Origin: CAIMUM01 sp034429715
GTDB taxonomy: Bacteria > Chloroflexota > Dehalococcoidia > GIF9 > UBA5629
Direction: 5' to 3'
Assembly: GCA_034429715.1 (NCBI GenBank)
Contig: DAOUFR010000074.1
Span: 40,706-104,705, forward strand
DNA length: 64,000 nt
Shown here piece by piece: positions 52,615 through 61,073 of the stretch; position 1 is the stretch's first letter; every line of letters begins with the position of its first letter. Below the pieces are notes generated by a model, which was given only the letters and a program-made list of their open reading frames with translations, was not told where the DNA came from and ran no database searches. The position numbers and the translations under genes were made by a program.

Positions 52615-53895
52615 TTAAACGTCCTTCGACGTCAACTTGTCCAAAAACTCCTGGTTGGTCTGCGATTTGTTCAGCCGCTCGATGACCCTTTCCGAGGCGT
52701 CGGTTGCGCTGTTGGAGTCTTCTGCGATCATGCTGACCATGCGGCGCAGCAGCCATACCTTGGCCACGGTGGCCTCGCCCAGCAGCAGCTCCTCGCGGCG
52801 CGTGCCGCTGCGCATGATATCGATGGCGGGGAAGATGCGCTTCTCAGCCATCCTGCGGTCCAGGTGCAGCTCCATGTTGCCGGTGCCCTTGAACTCCTCG
52901 TAGATGAGGTCGTCCATGCGGCTGCCGGTGTCCACCAGGCAGGTAGCCAGTATGGTCAGGCTGCCGCCCTCCTCGATGTTGCGGGCGGCGCCGAAGAAGC
53001 GCTTGGGCGGATAGAGGGCTACGGAGTCGATGCCGCCGGAGAGCGTGCGTCCGCTGGGCGGCATAGCCAGGTTGTAGGAGCGGGTCAGCCGGGTGATGCC
53101 GTCCAGCAGGATGACCACATCCTTGCCTATCTCGGCCAGGCGCTTGGCCCTCTCCAGGGCAAGCTCCGCCACGCGAGTGTGGTTCTCTACCGGCTCGTCG
53201 AACGTGGCCGAGACCACCTCGCCCTTGACCGAGCGCTTCATATCCGTAACTTCCTCGGGGCGCTCGCCGATCAGGCAGACCATGAGGTGCACCTCGGGGT
53301 AGTTGGTGGAGATGGCGTTGGCGATATTTTTGAGCAGCAGCGTCTTTCCCGCTTTAGGGGGCGATACGATCAGGCCGCGCTGGCCGCGCCCGATGGGCGC
53401 CACCAGGTTGATCAGACGTGCGGACAGGTTCTTGGGATTGCCCTCCAGGTCGAACATATCGTCCGGGAAGGTGGGTGTGAGCTGTCCGAAGTGGGGGCGT
53501 CCCTTGGACTGGTCGGATTCGAGTCCGTTGACCGTCTCGACGCGCAGCAGGCTGCAGTATTTCTCGCCCTCCTTGGGCGGGCGCGCCTGGCCGCTGACCG
53601 TGTCGCCGTTGCGCAGGCCGAAGCGCCTGATCTGCGAGTTAGAGATGTAAACGTCGTTGGGGCCCGGCAGCAGGGTCTCCTGTCGGAGGAAGCCGTATCC
53701 TTCGTCCATGATCTCAAGTATGCCGCCCAGGCTCATATAAAAGCCGGCCTGGGGCTCGGGTGGTGTGGAGAGGGGCTGGAGTTTGGCTATTAATTCCTCC
53801 CTGGTGAGCACATCGAAATTCTCGATGTTCTGTGCCTTGGCCAGCGCCATCAGCTCCTCAAGCGGCTTGTTTTCAAGGTCGGGTAAATTCATCAT
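52615..53895 (-). CDS. rho: Transcription termination factor Rho
   Basis: A 426-residue RNA-dependent ATPase. Domains: N-terminal Rho_N helix (about 3-45), cold-shock-like RNA-binding (about 53-125; GYGFLRQETLLPGPNDVYIS), and the hexameric motor (about 130-420) with Walker A SPPKAGKTLL, Walker B VVILLDGITRLTRSYN and the Q/R-loop segment LSGGIDSVALYPPKRFFGAA (cut). Length is normal. GAGGTGTCATT precedes the ATG. It is the last gene in a pyrG-transaldolase-rho cluster, with a repeat-filled 108-base gap before it. Confidence 0.97.
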   Translation of the reverse strand: MMNLPDLENKPLEELMALAKAQNIENFDVLTREELIAKLQPLSTPPEPQAGFYMSLGGILEIMDEGYGFLRQETLLPGPNDVYISNSQIRRFGLRNGDTVSGQARPPKEGEKYCSLLRVETVNGLESDQSKGRPHFGQLTPTFPDDMFDLEGNPKNLSARLINLVAPIGRGQRGLIVSPPKAGKTLLLKNIANAISTNYPEVHLMVCLIGERPEEVTDMKRSVKGEVVSATFDEPVENHTRVAELALERAKRLAEIGKDVVILLDGITRLTRSYNLAMPPSGRTLSGGIDSVALYPPKRFFGAARNIEEGGSLTILATCLVDTGSRMDDLIYEEFKGTGNMELHLDRRMAEKRIFPAIDIMRSGTRREELLLGEATVAKVWLLRRMVSMIAEDSNSATDASERVIERLNKSQTNQEFLDKLTSKDV

Positions 53896-53930
53896 AATGA
53901 CACCTCGGGTCTTAGATTTTTATCCTCGTT

Positions 53931-53996
53931 GCGGGCGGGTTTAAAAACCCGCCCCTGCGTATTACCTGTAGGGGCGTACCTTCAGGTGCGCCCGCC
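53931..53996. repeat. Two GTAGGGGCGGG palindromes between transaldolase and rho
   Basis: GGGCGGGTTT/AAACCCGCCC (53933-53954) and GTAGGGGCGTACC/GGTGCGCCCG (53968-53993, one mismatch) lie side by side. They may slow readthrough between the two genes. Confidence 0.85.
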
Positions 53997-54003
53997 ATAA
54001 TAT

Positions 54004-54669
54004 TCATATATTTTTAGTATCTCCCATCACCTTCTTCCAATCGTCCGCGAAGCGGGTGATGCCGCTGTCGGTCAGCGGGTGTCTGGCCATCTGGAGCAGC
54101 ACGGCGTAGGGAACGGTGGCGATGTGCGATCCGGCCCTGGCCGCCGCCAGGCAGTGCTGGGGGTGTCGAATGCTGGCCGCGATGACCTCGGTCTTGATCT
54201 CGGGGTACTGGCGGTAGATCTGGACGATGTCGCTTATCAGCGAGATGCCGTCCTCGCCGATGTCGTCCAGCCTGCCCACGAACGGGCTGACGTAGGCCGC
54301 TCCCGCCCGGGCAGCCAGCAGCGCCTGGTTGACCGAGAAGCACAGCGTGTAATTGACCTTGATGCCCTCTTTGGACAGCGCGGCGGTGGCCTCGGTGCCC
54401 TCCGGGCCGGCCGGTATCTTGACCACCACGTTTTTGGCCCAGGTGGCGATTACGCGCGCCTCGGCCACCATGCCCGCCACGTCCTGGCTGATGACCTCGG
54501 TCGAGACCGGGCCGGGAATGATCGAGCATATCTCCTGCACCAGCTTTTTATAGTTGACCTTGCCTTCCTTCGAGACCAGGCTGGGATTGGTGGTGACGCC
54601 GCTGACGGCGCCCAGCCTGGCGCCGTGCCTGATGTGTTCCAGGTTGGCCGTATCAAGAAAGAGGCGCAT
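54004..54669 (-). CDS. Transaldolase-family protein (FSA/TalC-like)
   Basis: A 221-residue TIM-barrel of the short transaldolase/fructose-6-phosphate aldolase group. MRLFLDTANLEHIRH at the start, GVTTNPSLVSKEG near 24, and Schiff-base Lys84 in NVVVKIPAG are diagnostic. The C-terminal ATVPYAVLLQMARHPLTD fits. Transaldolase moves dihydroxyacetone units between sugar phosphates in the pentose phosphate pathway; FSA variants cleave fructose 6-phosphate, and the choice is not made here. Situated 51 bases downstream of pyrG. Confidence 0.93.
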   Translation of the reverse strand: MRLFLDTANLEHIRHGARLGAVSGVTTNPSLVSKEGKVNYKKLVQEICSIIPGPVSTEVISQDVAGMVAEARVIATWAKNVVVKIPAGPEGTEATAALSKEGIKVNYTLCFSVNQALLAARAGAAYVSPFVGRLDDIGEDGISLISDIVQIYRQYPEIKTEVIAASIRHPQHCLAAARAGSHIATVPYAVLLQMARHPLTDSGITRFADDWKKVMGDTKNI

Positions 54670-54720
54670 GTACTTCTCCCTTTATAGATTTAATTAATAT
54701 ACAGACGCCTCCCTGCGGCA

Positions 54721-56352
54721 TTATTTAATGGGCAGGGTGACCTGGGTGCCCTCGACGAGGGTCTCCCTGGCGGCGCCGATGAAACTCACGAACAGCGGGT
54801 GGGGCCGGTTGGGTCGCGAGCGGAATTCGGGATGGAACTGGCAGGCCACCATCCAGGGGTGGTCCCTTACCTCCGTTATCTCCACCAGCCTTTTATCGGG
54901 TGAGAGCCCGCTTAGTACCAGGCCTTTCTTCTCGAAAAGGTCGCGGTAATCGTTATTGAACTCGTAGCGATGGCGGTGGCGCTCATAAACGAGCTGCTCC
55001 GCGTAGGCCCGGGCGGCCATTGTGCCTTCCACCAGAGTGCAGGGATAGGAGCCCAGCCGCATGGTGCCCCCCATGTCGTTGACCTTGCGCTGCTCCGGCA
55101 GCAGGTCGATCACCGGGTAGGGCGTGCCGCTGTCGAACTCGGTGGAGTTGGCCCGTTTGTTGCCCAGCGCGTAACGTCCGAACTCTATAACCATGACCTG
55201 CATGCCCAGGCACAGCCCCAGGTAAGGTATATTGTTGTGCCGCGCGTACGAAGCGCTGGTGATCATACCCTCGATGCCGCGGTTGCCGAATCCGCCCGGC
55301 ACGATGATGCCGTGCACCGATCCCAGCACGTCCTGATGCAGCCCCTTCTCCAGGTCCTCCGATTGCACCCAGATGATATTGACCGTGCGGTTCTGGTAGA
55401 GCGCGGCGTGGCAGAGTGATTCGCGCACCGAGTAGTAGGCGTCCTCCAGCTCGACGTATTTGCCCACCAGGGCTATGTTGATGCTCTCCCTTGGCTCCTT
55501 CATGCGTGCCACCATCTGGCGCCACTCCGCCAGGTCGGCCCTGGTGGCGTTGAGCCTGAGTCGGCTGATGATAAAGTTGCTCATGCCGAACTCTTCCATG
55601 ATCAGCGGCACCTCGTAGATGGTCTCGGCCGTGACCATGGGAATAACGGCTTCCTTGTCCACGTCGCAGAAGAGCGAGATCTTGTCGCGCAGCCCCTGCG
55701 AGATGGGGTAATCCGAGCGGCAGAGAATGACGTCGGGCTGGATGCCGATGCGGCGCAGCTCGTTCACGCTGTGCTGCGTGGGTTTGGTCTTGAGCTCCTT
55801 GGTGGTGGCGATGAAGGGCAGGTAGGTGACGTGGATATAGAGGGCGTTGTCGCGGCCCACCTCGTTGCGCATCTGGCGGATGGCCTCTAAAAACGGCTGG
55901 CTCTCGATATCGCCCACCGTGCCGCCCACCTCCACGATGATCACCTGCGCCTTGGATATCTGCGCCACCTCGCGAATGCGGCGCTTGATCTCGTTGGTGA
56001 CGTGCGGGATGACCTGAATGGTGCCTCCCAGGTAGTCGCCGCGCCTTTCGCCGGCGATGACCGAGGAGTAGATCTGGCCGGAGGTCACGTTGGAGGCCGC
56101 CGTGAGGTTGGTGTCGATAAAGCGCTCATAGTGCCCCAGGTCCAGGTCGGTCTCGGCGCCGTCGGTGGTGACGAAGACCTCGCCGTGCTGGTAGGGCGAC
56201 ATGGTGCCGGGGTCCACGTTGAGGTAAGGATCGAGCTTCTGCACCGAGACGGAGACGTCGCGGCTTTTCAGTATGCGGCCGATAGAAGCCGTAGCTATGC
56301 CCTTTCCTACCGAGGAGACCACGCCGCCTGTAACGAAAATATATTTAGCCAT
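54721..56352 (-). CDS. pyrG: CTP synthase
   Basis: A 543-residue glutamine amidotransferase converting UTP to CTP. The N-terminal synthetase begins KYIFVTGGVVSSVGKGIATAS and has DPYLNVDPGTMSPYQHGEVFV (partly quoted) and the segment VGGTVGDIES. The C-terminal class I glutaminase has PGGFGNRGIEGM, the nucleophile Cys in LGLCLGMQ and the His/Glu pair in CQFHPEFRS. Length is standard. A strong promoter with a hairpin at the transcript 5' end precedes it. First gene of a pyrG-transaldolase-rho group. Confidence 0.98.
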   Translation of the reverse strand: MAKYIFVTGGVVSSVGKGIATASIGRILKSRDVSVSVQKLDPYLNVDPGTMSPYQHGEVFVTTDGAETDLDLGHYERFIDTNLTAASNVTSGQIYSSVIAGERRGDYLGGTIQVIPHVTNEIKRRIREVAQISKAQVIIVEVGGTVGDIESQPFLEAIRQMRNEVGRDNALYIHVTYLPFIATTKELKTKPTQHSVNELRRIGIQPDVILCRSDYPISQGLRDKISLFCDVDKEAVIPMVTAETIYEVPLIMEEFGMSNFIISRLRLNATRADLAEWRQMVARMKEPRESINIALVGKYVELEDAYYSVRESLCHAALYQNRTVNIIWVQSEDLEKGLHQDVLGSVHGIIVPGGFGNRGIEGMITSASYARHNNIPYLGLCLGMQVMVIEFGRYALGNKRANSTEFDSGTPYPVIDLLPEQRKVNDMGGTMRLGSYPCTLVEGTMAARAYAEQLVYERHRHRYEFNNDYRDLFEKKGLVLSGLSPDKRLVEITEVRDHPWMVACQFHPEFRSRPNRPHPLFVSFIGAARETLVEGTQVTLPIK

Positions 56353-56446
56353 AGCTATACAAGGATGCGATCATATATGTCTGCGATTGCATAATTAATC
56401 ACGGGTTAAATTGTGTCTGCGGGAGATTTGAGCTTGCCGGAAAAGC

Positions 56447-56464
56447 AGGGTTTTTTTAAACCCT
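56447..56464 (-). promoter_or_regulatory. Hairpin at the 5' end of the pyrG transcript
   Basis: On the reverse strand AGGGTTT-AAAA-AAACCCT occupies the first bases after the predicted start site. It might stabilise the mRNA or take part in control of pyrG by nucleotide levels, as known from leader-based pyrG control in Firmicutes. No T-run follows. Confidence 0.45.
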
Positions 56465-56470
56465 ATAGTC

Positions 56471-56500
56471 ATTATAGATACACGTATTTCGGTATGTCAA
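56471..56500 (-). promoter_or_regulatory. Consensus promoter of pyrG
   Basis: On the reverse strand TTGACA (56495-56500), an 18-base spacer and TATAAT (56471-56476): both boxes match perfectly. Leader about 112 bases. Confidence 0.85.
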
Positions 56501-56522
56501 GTTTCCCTGTACAGGCGAACCC

Positions 56523-56549
56523 GTAGGGGCGTTGCTTTAGCTGCGCCCG
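56523..56549. repeat. GTAGGGGC-type palindrome, diverged
   Basis: GTAGGGGCG ... GCGCCCG around TTGCTTTAGCT. It lies in the 276-base gap between pyrG and the oligosaccharyltransferase gene; otherwise that gap holds the pyrG promoter and no gene. Confidence 0.55.
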
Positions 56550-56628
56550 AATGTTATTACGCGAACCGTCCGCGAATCATGATATTGAAACTAATACGCC
56601 GTTTGGTTATCATCTAAGCGATACTTAT

Positions 56629-58941
56629 ATGGAAAAAACCAGAGTTCCCATCCTGCTGTTCACGGTTGCCGCGCTCGTTCTCATCATGGCGGTGGCCTTT
56701 TATTTCCGTGTGGCGCTGCCGTACGACGCGGTTTTCGACGGGCCCTGGATCAAGCTGACCGGCATCGACGCCTATTACTATATGCGCCTGGTGGACAACC
56801 TTGTGCGCAATTTCCCTCATCTGATCAGCTTCGACCCGTATTTCATCTACCCGGGCGGGGGGCATCCGGGCGACATACGCTTTTTCGCCTTTATGATGGC
56901 GGGCATCATCAGGCTGCTGGGCGGCGCAGCGCCCGCGCAGCAGACGGTGGACGCCATCGCCGTATACGTGCCGGCCGTTATGGGCGTGCTGACGGTTATC
57001 CCCATTTTTTTCATCGCCCGGGCGCTGGCCGGGCGATGGGCCGGGCTGGTGGCGGCAGCGGCGGCGGCCGTGCTGCCGGGCGAATTCCTCAACCGCAGCA
57101 TGCTGGGCTTCACCGACCATCATATAACCGAGGTGTTCTTCACCACCTTTTTCGTCCTTTTCTTTGTGCTGGCCCTTCAGCACAGCCGGCAGTTCAGCTA
57201 CCGGTCGTTGAGGGAGGGCCGCTTCCCCCGGTTCAACCGCGATATCCTCTACAGCTTTATCGCCGGCATTTTCATGGGGTTGTATCTCATCTCCTGGCGC
57301 GGGTCGCTCATGTTCCTTTTCCTGGTATTCGTCTTTTTCGTCATACAGTTCGTCAGCGACCATTTGCGCGGCCTGCACACCGATTACCTGAGCAAGACGG
57401 CGGTCACCTGTTTCCTGATCGCCCTGCTGATATATGTGCCGGTTTCGCGCGATAAGGCGACCCTGCTGGCACTGGGCGTGGTGATACTGGCGCCCATCGT
57501 TTTGAACGCACTCTCGTTTATCATGGCGGAGCGCGGGTGGAAGCCGGTTTACTATGCTGTCGCGGTCGGCGTATTGCTGGGTCTGGGGTTGCTGGGCGCC
57601 TGGCTGGTCTTCCCCGATTTTCTTAAGGTGGCGGTGGCTGAGTTCGGCAGCGTATTTTCATGGAAATTCACCCAGGTCGCGGAGAGCGAGATGAAGTCCC
57701 TTTTCCTGCCCGGCGGCGTCTTTTCGTTTGAATCAGCCTGGGGGCAGTTCGGCCTGGCGCTTTACCTGGGCCTGGCCGGTCTGGCGGTACTGCTCTTCCG
57801 CGCCGTGCGCCGGGGCGCGCCGGAGCTTATATTCACTGCTGTATGGAGCGTTGTAATAATGCTGGCTGCCTTCGGCCTGACGCGCCTGTCTGCCTATCTC
57901 TCCGTTTGCCTGGCCGTGCTGACCGGGTACCTGGCCGGCGCGGTCATCGAGGCCGTTTACGCCGGCCGCAGGCAGGCTGCGATGGCGAAGCCCTCCAGGA
58001 AAAAGCGCAAGGCGCCGCTGGAAGGACGTATCGATGCCGGCAGGCTTGCGCTGGCTGTGGCCGGCGTTGTGTGCATACTTGCCATGCTCGTGCCCGGGGC
58101 CACCATGGCCGCTGCGCAGGCTAAAAACCCCTCCCACGCGCCGCCGGATGCCTGGATGGAGGCGCTGGACTGGTTGAGGGCCAATTCACCCGAGCCCTTC
58201 GGCGACGCGGACTATTACTACGCTTTATATAGCGATCCCCGGGCCGGCAAACCCTATGTATATCCTGAAACGGCTTACAGCGTTATAACCTGGTGCGATT
58301 ACGGTTACTGGCTGACGCGCGCCGGGCGGCGCGTGCCCATGTCCAATCCCGGAGGGGGCTATAAAGAGCGTTCGGCGAAGTACTTCACGGCCCGGGACCT
58401 CGCGGCCTCAGCGAAGATGGTGAAAGGCTGGCGCGCCGGCTACGTAATCATCGACAACCGCATCGCCAGTCCCAACGACAAGTTCTATGCCCTGGCCGGC
58501 CTGAGTGGAAAGCAGGAGAGCGATTATTACGAGCTGTGCTGGCAGCAGAGGGAGGGCAAATACGACCCGCTGCTGGTCTTTTACCCCGAATACTATCGTA
58601 CTATGGCCGTCCGCCTTTACAATTTCGATGGGAAAGCGGTCACACCTGCCTCAACCCTGGTTATGGCCTGGCAGGAAAGGCAGTTGCCCGGCGGGCAGAA
58701 GTTCAAGGAGATAACGGAGCTGAAGAAATTCCGCAGCTATGCAGAGGCGGAGTCCTTTATCAGCGGACAGAAGAGTGGCAATTACAGTGTTATTGGAATC
58801 GATCCCCTGGTGAGTCCGGAGCCGCTGGAGGCGCTCACGGCCTACCACCTCGTCTACCAGTCAGAGGAGACGGCCGGCGTCGGCTCGACCACGCAGCTTC
58901 CGGCCATCAAGATCTTCGAGATTGTAGGGGCGGGTTTTTAA
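56629..58941 (+). CDS. STT3/AglB/PglB-type oligosaccharyltransferase
   Basis: A 770-residue multi-pass protein (about 12-13 helices to residue 500) with a soluble C-terminal domain. The start is set at the ATG at 56629; a longer frame from 56551 adds 26 residues from a repeat-rich region. The first catalytic acidic motif is GIDAYYYMRL (Asp47), an S/T-V/I-S/A-E-like VAESEMK occurs in the large loop, and WCDYG (555-559) matches the WWDYG acceptor-recognition motif. The family transfers a lipid-linked glycan to Asn in N-X-S/T. The C-terminus ends in VGAGF encoded by a GTAGGGGCGGGTTTTTAA repeat, which supplies the stop codon. No ribosome site is obvious. Together with the downstream transferase it suggests N-glycosylation. 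Confidence 0.88.
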   Translation: MEKTRVPILLFTVAALVLIMAVAFYFRVALPYDAVFDGPWIKLTGIDAYYYMRLVDNLVRNFPHLISFDPYFIYPGGGHPGDIRFFAFMMAGIIRLLGGAAPAQQTVDAIAVYVPAVMGVLTVIPIFFIARALAGRWAGLVAAAAAAVLPGEFLNRSMLGFTDHHITEVFFTTFFVLFFVLALQHSRQFSYRSLREGRFPRFNRDILYSFIAGIFMGLYLISWRGSLMFLFLVFVFFVIQFVSDHLRGLHTDYLSKTAVTCFLIALLIYVPVSRDKATLLALGVVILAPIVLNALSFIMAERGWKPVYYAVAVGVLLGLGLLGAWLVFPDFLKVAVAEFGSVFSWKFTQVAESEMKSLFLPGGVFSFESAWGQFGLALYLGLAGLAVLLFRAVRRGAPELIFTAVWSVVIMLAAFGLTRLSAYLSVCLAVLTGYLAGAVIEAVYAGRRQAAMAKPSRKKRKAPLEGRIDAGRLALAVAGVVCILAMLVPGATMAAAQAKNPSHAPPDAWMEALDWLRANSPEPFGDADYYYALYSDPRAGKPYVYPETAYSVITWCDYGYWLTRAGRRVPMSNPGGGYKERSAKYFTARDLAASAKMVKGWRAGYVIIDNRIASPNDKFYALAGLSGKQESDYYELCWQQREGKYDPLLVFYPEYYRTMAVRLYNFDGKAVTPASTLVMAWQERQLPGGQKFKEITELKKFRSYAEAESFISGQKSGNYSVIGIDPLVSPEPLEALTAYHLVYQSEETAGVGSTTQLPAIKIFEIVGAGF

Positions 58942-59010
58942 ACCCATCTGAAAAGAACGGATCAGCGTAGGGGCGGACTTTCAAGTCCGCCCGAAACAGC
59001 AACGCCCCTA
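58924..59010. repeat. GTAGGGGCGGG palindromes spanning two gene ends
   Basis: The first copy (58924-58945) encodes the last codons and TAA of the oligosaccharyltransferase. A second hairpin GGGCGGACTT/AAGTCCGCCC is at 58971-58992. The third, CGCCCCTA, gives the TAG stop of the converging Wzz-like gene (59008-59010). Confidence 0.9.
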
Positions 59011-60126
59011 CGAGGTTTCACTGCTTTTCGGTGGTGCCGGCGGCCTCTTCTTCTCGAAATACTCTGCTACAAAGGCGGCGATCACACCCAGTATCAGTCC
59101 CAGCACCAGGGCGATGCCGATATTAAACAGGCGGTTGGAGGGTGTGGGGTCCTGGGGTGGCGTGGCCTCGTTGAGCAGTCTCACCGGGCTGATCATGGTG
59201 CTGCGCTTGATATTCACTTCCTGTGCGTTTTTCAGTGAATCGAGGTAGGCGTTCCAGGCGACGTCCCTGGAATTGAGCAGCTCCTTGTTGCGCTGGCTTT
59301 CACGGTCCAGTTGCACCGACAGGGCATTGATCTCGCCGAACACCTGGTCGGACGTTTTGCCGTGAATGTCCGACCTGTCCTCCATCTCGCGCACCAGATT
59401 ATCTATGTCAGCCTTGCTTACCTGCGCAGCGGCGTCGGTGGAGATCTGCGTCCCCTCCGGTATGCTTGTATATGACCTGAGCTTGATCAGCAGGTAGGCC
59501 AGGCCGGCGGCGTCGCCGGAGGCGGATGAGCCCTGATCAACCCTCTGGCTTTCCTGAAGTTTCAGCGCCTGGAAAAGCAGGCGTGCGTCGGCTATCTGGT
59601 TGCTGAATTTTTGCATCTGGCTGGTGCGTTGAAAGGACTCGTATGAATCCTGGGCCTTCTGGTAAGCGGTATAGGAGGACTCGATCTGCGCCTGCAGGTC
59701 CGAGGCCGGGAGCATCGAATTCAAAGATACCTCTGTGGCGTATTTGGTGAAGGCGTGCGCCCAGGCGTTGGCCAGCAGGGCGGCCCTTTGCGCGTCCGCG
59801 TTGCGGGCCGTGCATTTTATGAATGTGCCCCCGGTATCGATTTTGAATATGTTTTTCACGGCGGACAGGCTGCGTTCGGCCGGCGCGAGAACGTTCGACA
59901 GCTCCCTGAGCATGAACCCGGCGGTCTCGCCTGATTGGGCCAGCTCGCTCATGCGGTTGGGTGTTTCTTCGTACGATTGCACGAGTACGGTGGCCTCATA
60001 GACGGGCGGCGTGGCGAAGCTGACGATACCGGCCGTGACAACGGCTATCAGCGTGATGCCCAACACGAGCTTCCAGTGCTTGAATATGGTCTTTACATAT
60101 TGCGCCAGGTCTATCTCATCTTCCAT
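59008..60126 (-). CDS. Wzz-like chain-length/polysaccharide co-polymerase
   Basis: A 372-residue membrane protein with two membrane helices, about 18-38 (WKLVLGITLIAVVTAG) and 335-357 (LFNIGIALVLGLILGVI), enclosing a long extracytoplasmic region rich in coiled coil (about 130-300). The N-terminal IDLAQYVKTIFKHWKL is typical of Wzz/BY-kinase membrane activators. It lacks a kinase domain. Such proteins set the length of surface polysaccharide chains or aid export. It converges with the oligosaccharyltransferase gene and diverges from uppP. The proline-rich PPAPPKSS tail is cytoplasmic. Confidence 0.85.
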   Translation of the reverse strand: MEDEIDLAQYVKTIFKHWKLVLGITLIAVVTAGIVSFATPPVYEATVLVQSYEETPNRMSELAQSGETAGFMLRELSNVLAPAERSLSAVKNIFKIDTGGTFIKCTARNADAQRAALLANAWAHAFTKYATEVSLNSMLPASDLQAQIESSYTAYQKAQDSYESFQRTSQMQKFSNQIADARLLFQALKLQESQRVDQGSSASGDAAGLAYLLIKLRSYTSIPEGTQISTDAAAQVSKADIDNLVREMEDRSDIHGKTSDQVFGEINALSVQLDRESQRNKELLNSRDVAWNAYLDSLKNAQEVNIKRSTMISPVRLLNEATPPQDPTPSNRLFNIGIALVLGLILGVIAAFVAEYFEKKRPPAPPKSSETS

Positions 60127-60222
60127 CTGTGTTCTCCCTGAGCGTCTTCACGCGCGTCCGGTCATATGTCATAATATGATTTGTATTTTAGCATACCCCA
60201 CAGGATTTCTGCATAAAGCTCA

Positions 60223-61032
60223 ATGACGATATTACAGGGTCTGATACTGGGTGCGGTACAGGGAATTGCCGAGTGGCTGCCCGTCAGCAGTAAGGGCGTA
60301 GTCACGCTGATACTGGTCAACGCCTTCGGCATGCAGTTCAAGGAGGCCTTTTTCCTGGCCGTCTGGCTGCACCTGGGTACCCTGCTGGCCGCCGTTGTTT
60401 ACTTCCGCCGCGATCTGTGGGAGATGATCAGATACCTGCCCGCATATATCCGCGATATACGCCGTCCCGGCGCCACAGAGCAGGGCAGGCTGATAACCTT
60501 CCTCATTATCGGCACTATAGTAACGGGCGCCGTGGGCGGGCCGCTGATACTGTTCAGCCTTGACAACCTGCAACTGGGCGGCGCCCTGTTAACCGCCCTT
60601 ATCGGCCTTTTTCTGATTATTACCGGCCTGGTGCAGAGGTTCGCCATAAAATCGGCGGGCGACGTGGATAAGCCGCTGCGCATCATCGATGCGCTGTGGG
60701 TAGGTCTGGCGCAGGCGCTGGCGGCCTTCCCCGGTTTCAGCCGCAGCGGTATGAGCGTGTCCGCGCTGCTGTTATTGCGCTACAGCGGCAGGCAGGCGCT
60801 CAGGCTGTGTTTTCTGTTGAGCATACCCATCATACTGGTGGCCGAAGTAGGGTTGGGGCTGATACAGGGGATATCGGTCAACGAGGCATCCGTTGCCGGG
60901 CTGGTCTCGGCTGCGGTCTTCGGCTTCCTGACCATCAAGGCGCTGCTGAAGGTGGCCATAGTCTTGCCCTTCTGGATATTTTGCATAGCGCTGGGATTGC
61001 TCAGCCTTGTGCCCTGGCTGCTCGGCTTATAG
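60223..61032 (+). CDS. Undecaprenyl-diphosphatase-like protein (UppP/BacA family)
   Basis: A 269-residue, about eight-helix protein of the BacA/UppP family, which removes a phosphate from undecaprenyl diphosphate and so recycles the glycan carrier lipid. The first motif QGIAEWLPVSSKG and the second PGFSRSGMSVSALLL are present, with Glu, Ser and Arg residues retained. The His that follows SS-x-G in Escherichia coli UppP is Val here, a variant also known to me from archaeal-type members, so activity is uncertain. Located between Wzz and the sugar-phosphate transferase gene, it fits a lipid-linked glycan pathway. Confidence 0.87.
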   Translation: MTILQGLILGAVQGIAEWLPVSSKGVVTLILVNAFGMQFKEAFFLAVWLHLGTLLAAVVYFRRDLWEMIRYLPAYIRDIRRPGATEQGRLITFLIIGTIVTGAVGGPLILFSLDNLQLGGALLTALIGLFLIITGLVQRFAIKSAGDVDKPLRIIDALWVGLAQALAAFPGFSRSGMSVSALLLLRYSGRQALRLCFLLSIPIILVAEVGLGLIQGISVNEASVAGLVSAAVFGFLTIKALLKVAIVLPFWIFCIALGLLSLVPWLLGL

Positions 61033-61073
61033 GTCACCCAATAGTGAAACACAGGTGTTTGTCAAAAGTATTG

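Noticed and set aside
52603..53793. A 396-codon open frame on the forward strand across rho
   Set aside because: It is antisense to an unmistakable Rho with Walker motifs, has no known fold, and reflects the third-position G/C bias of rho.
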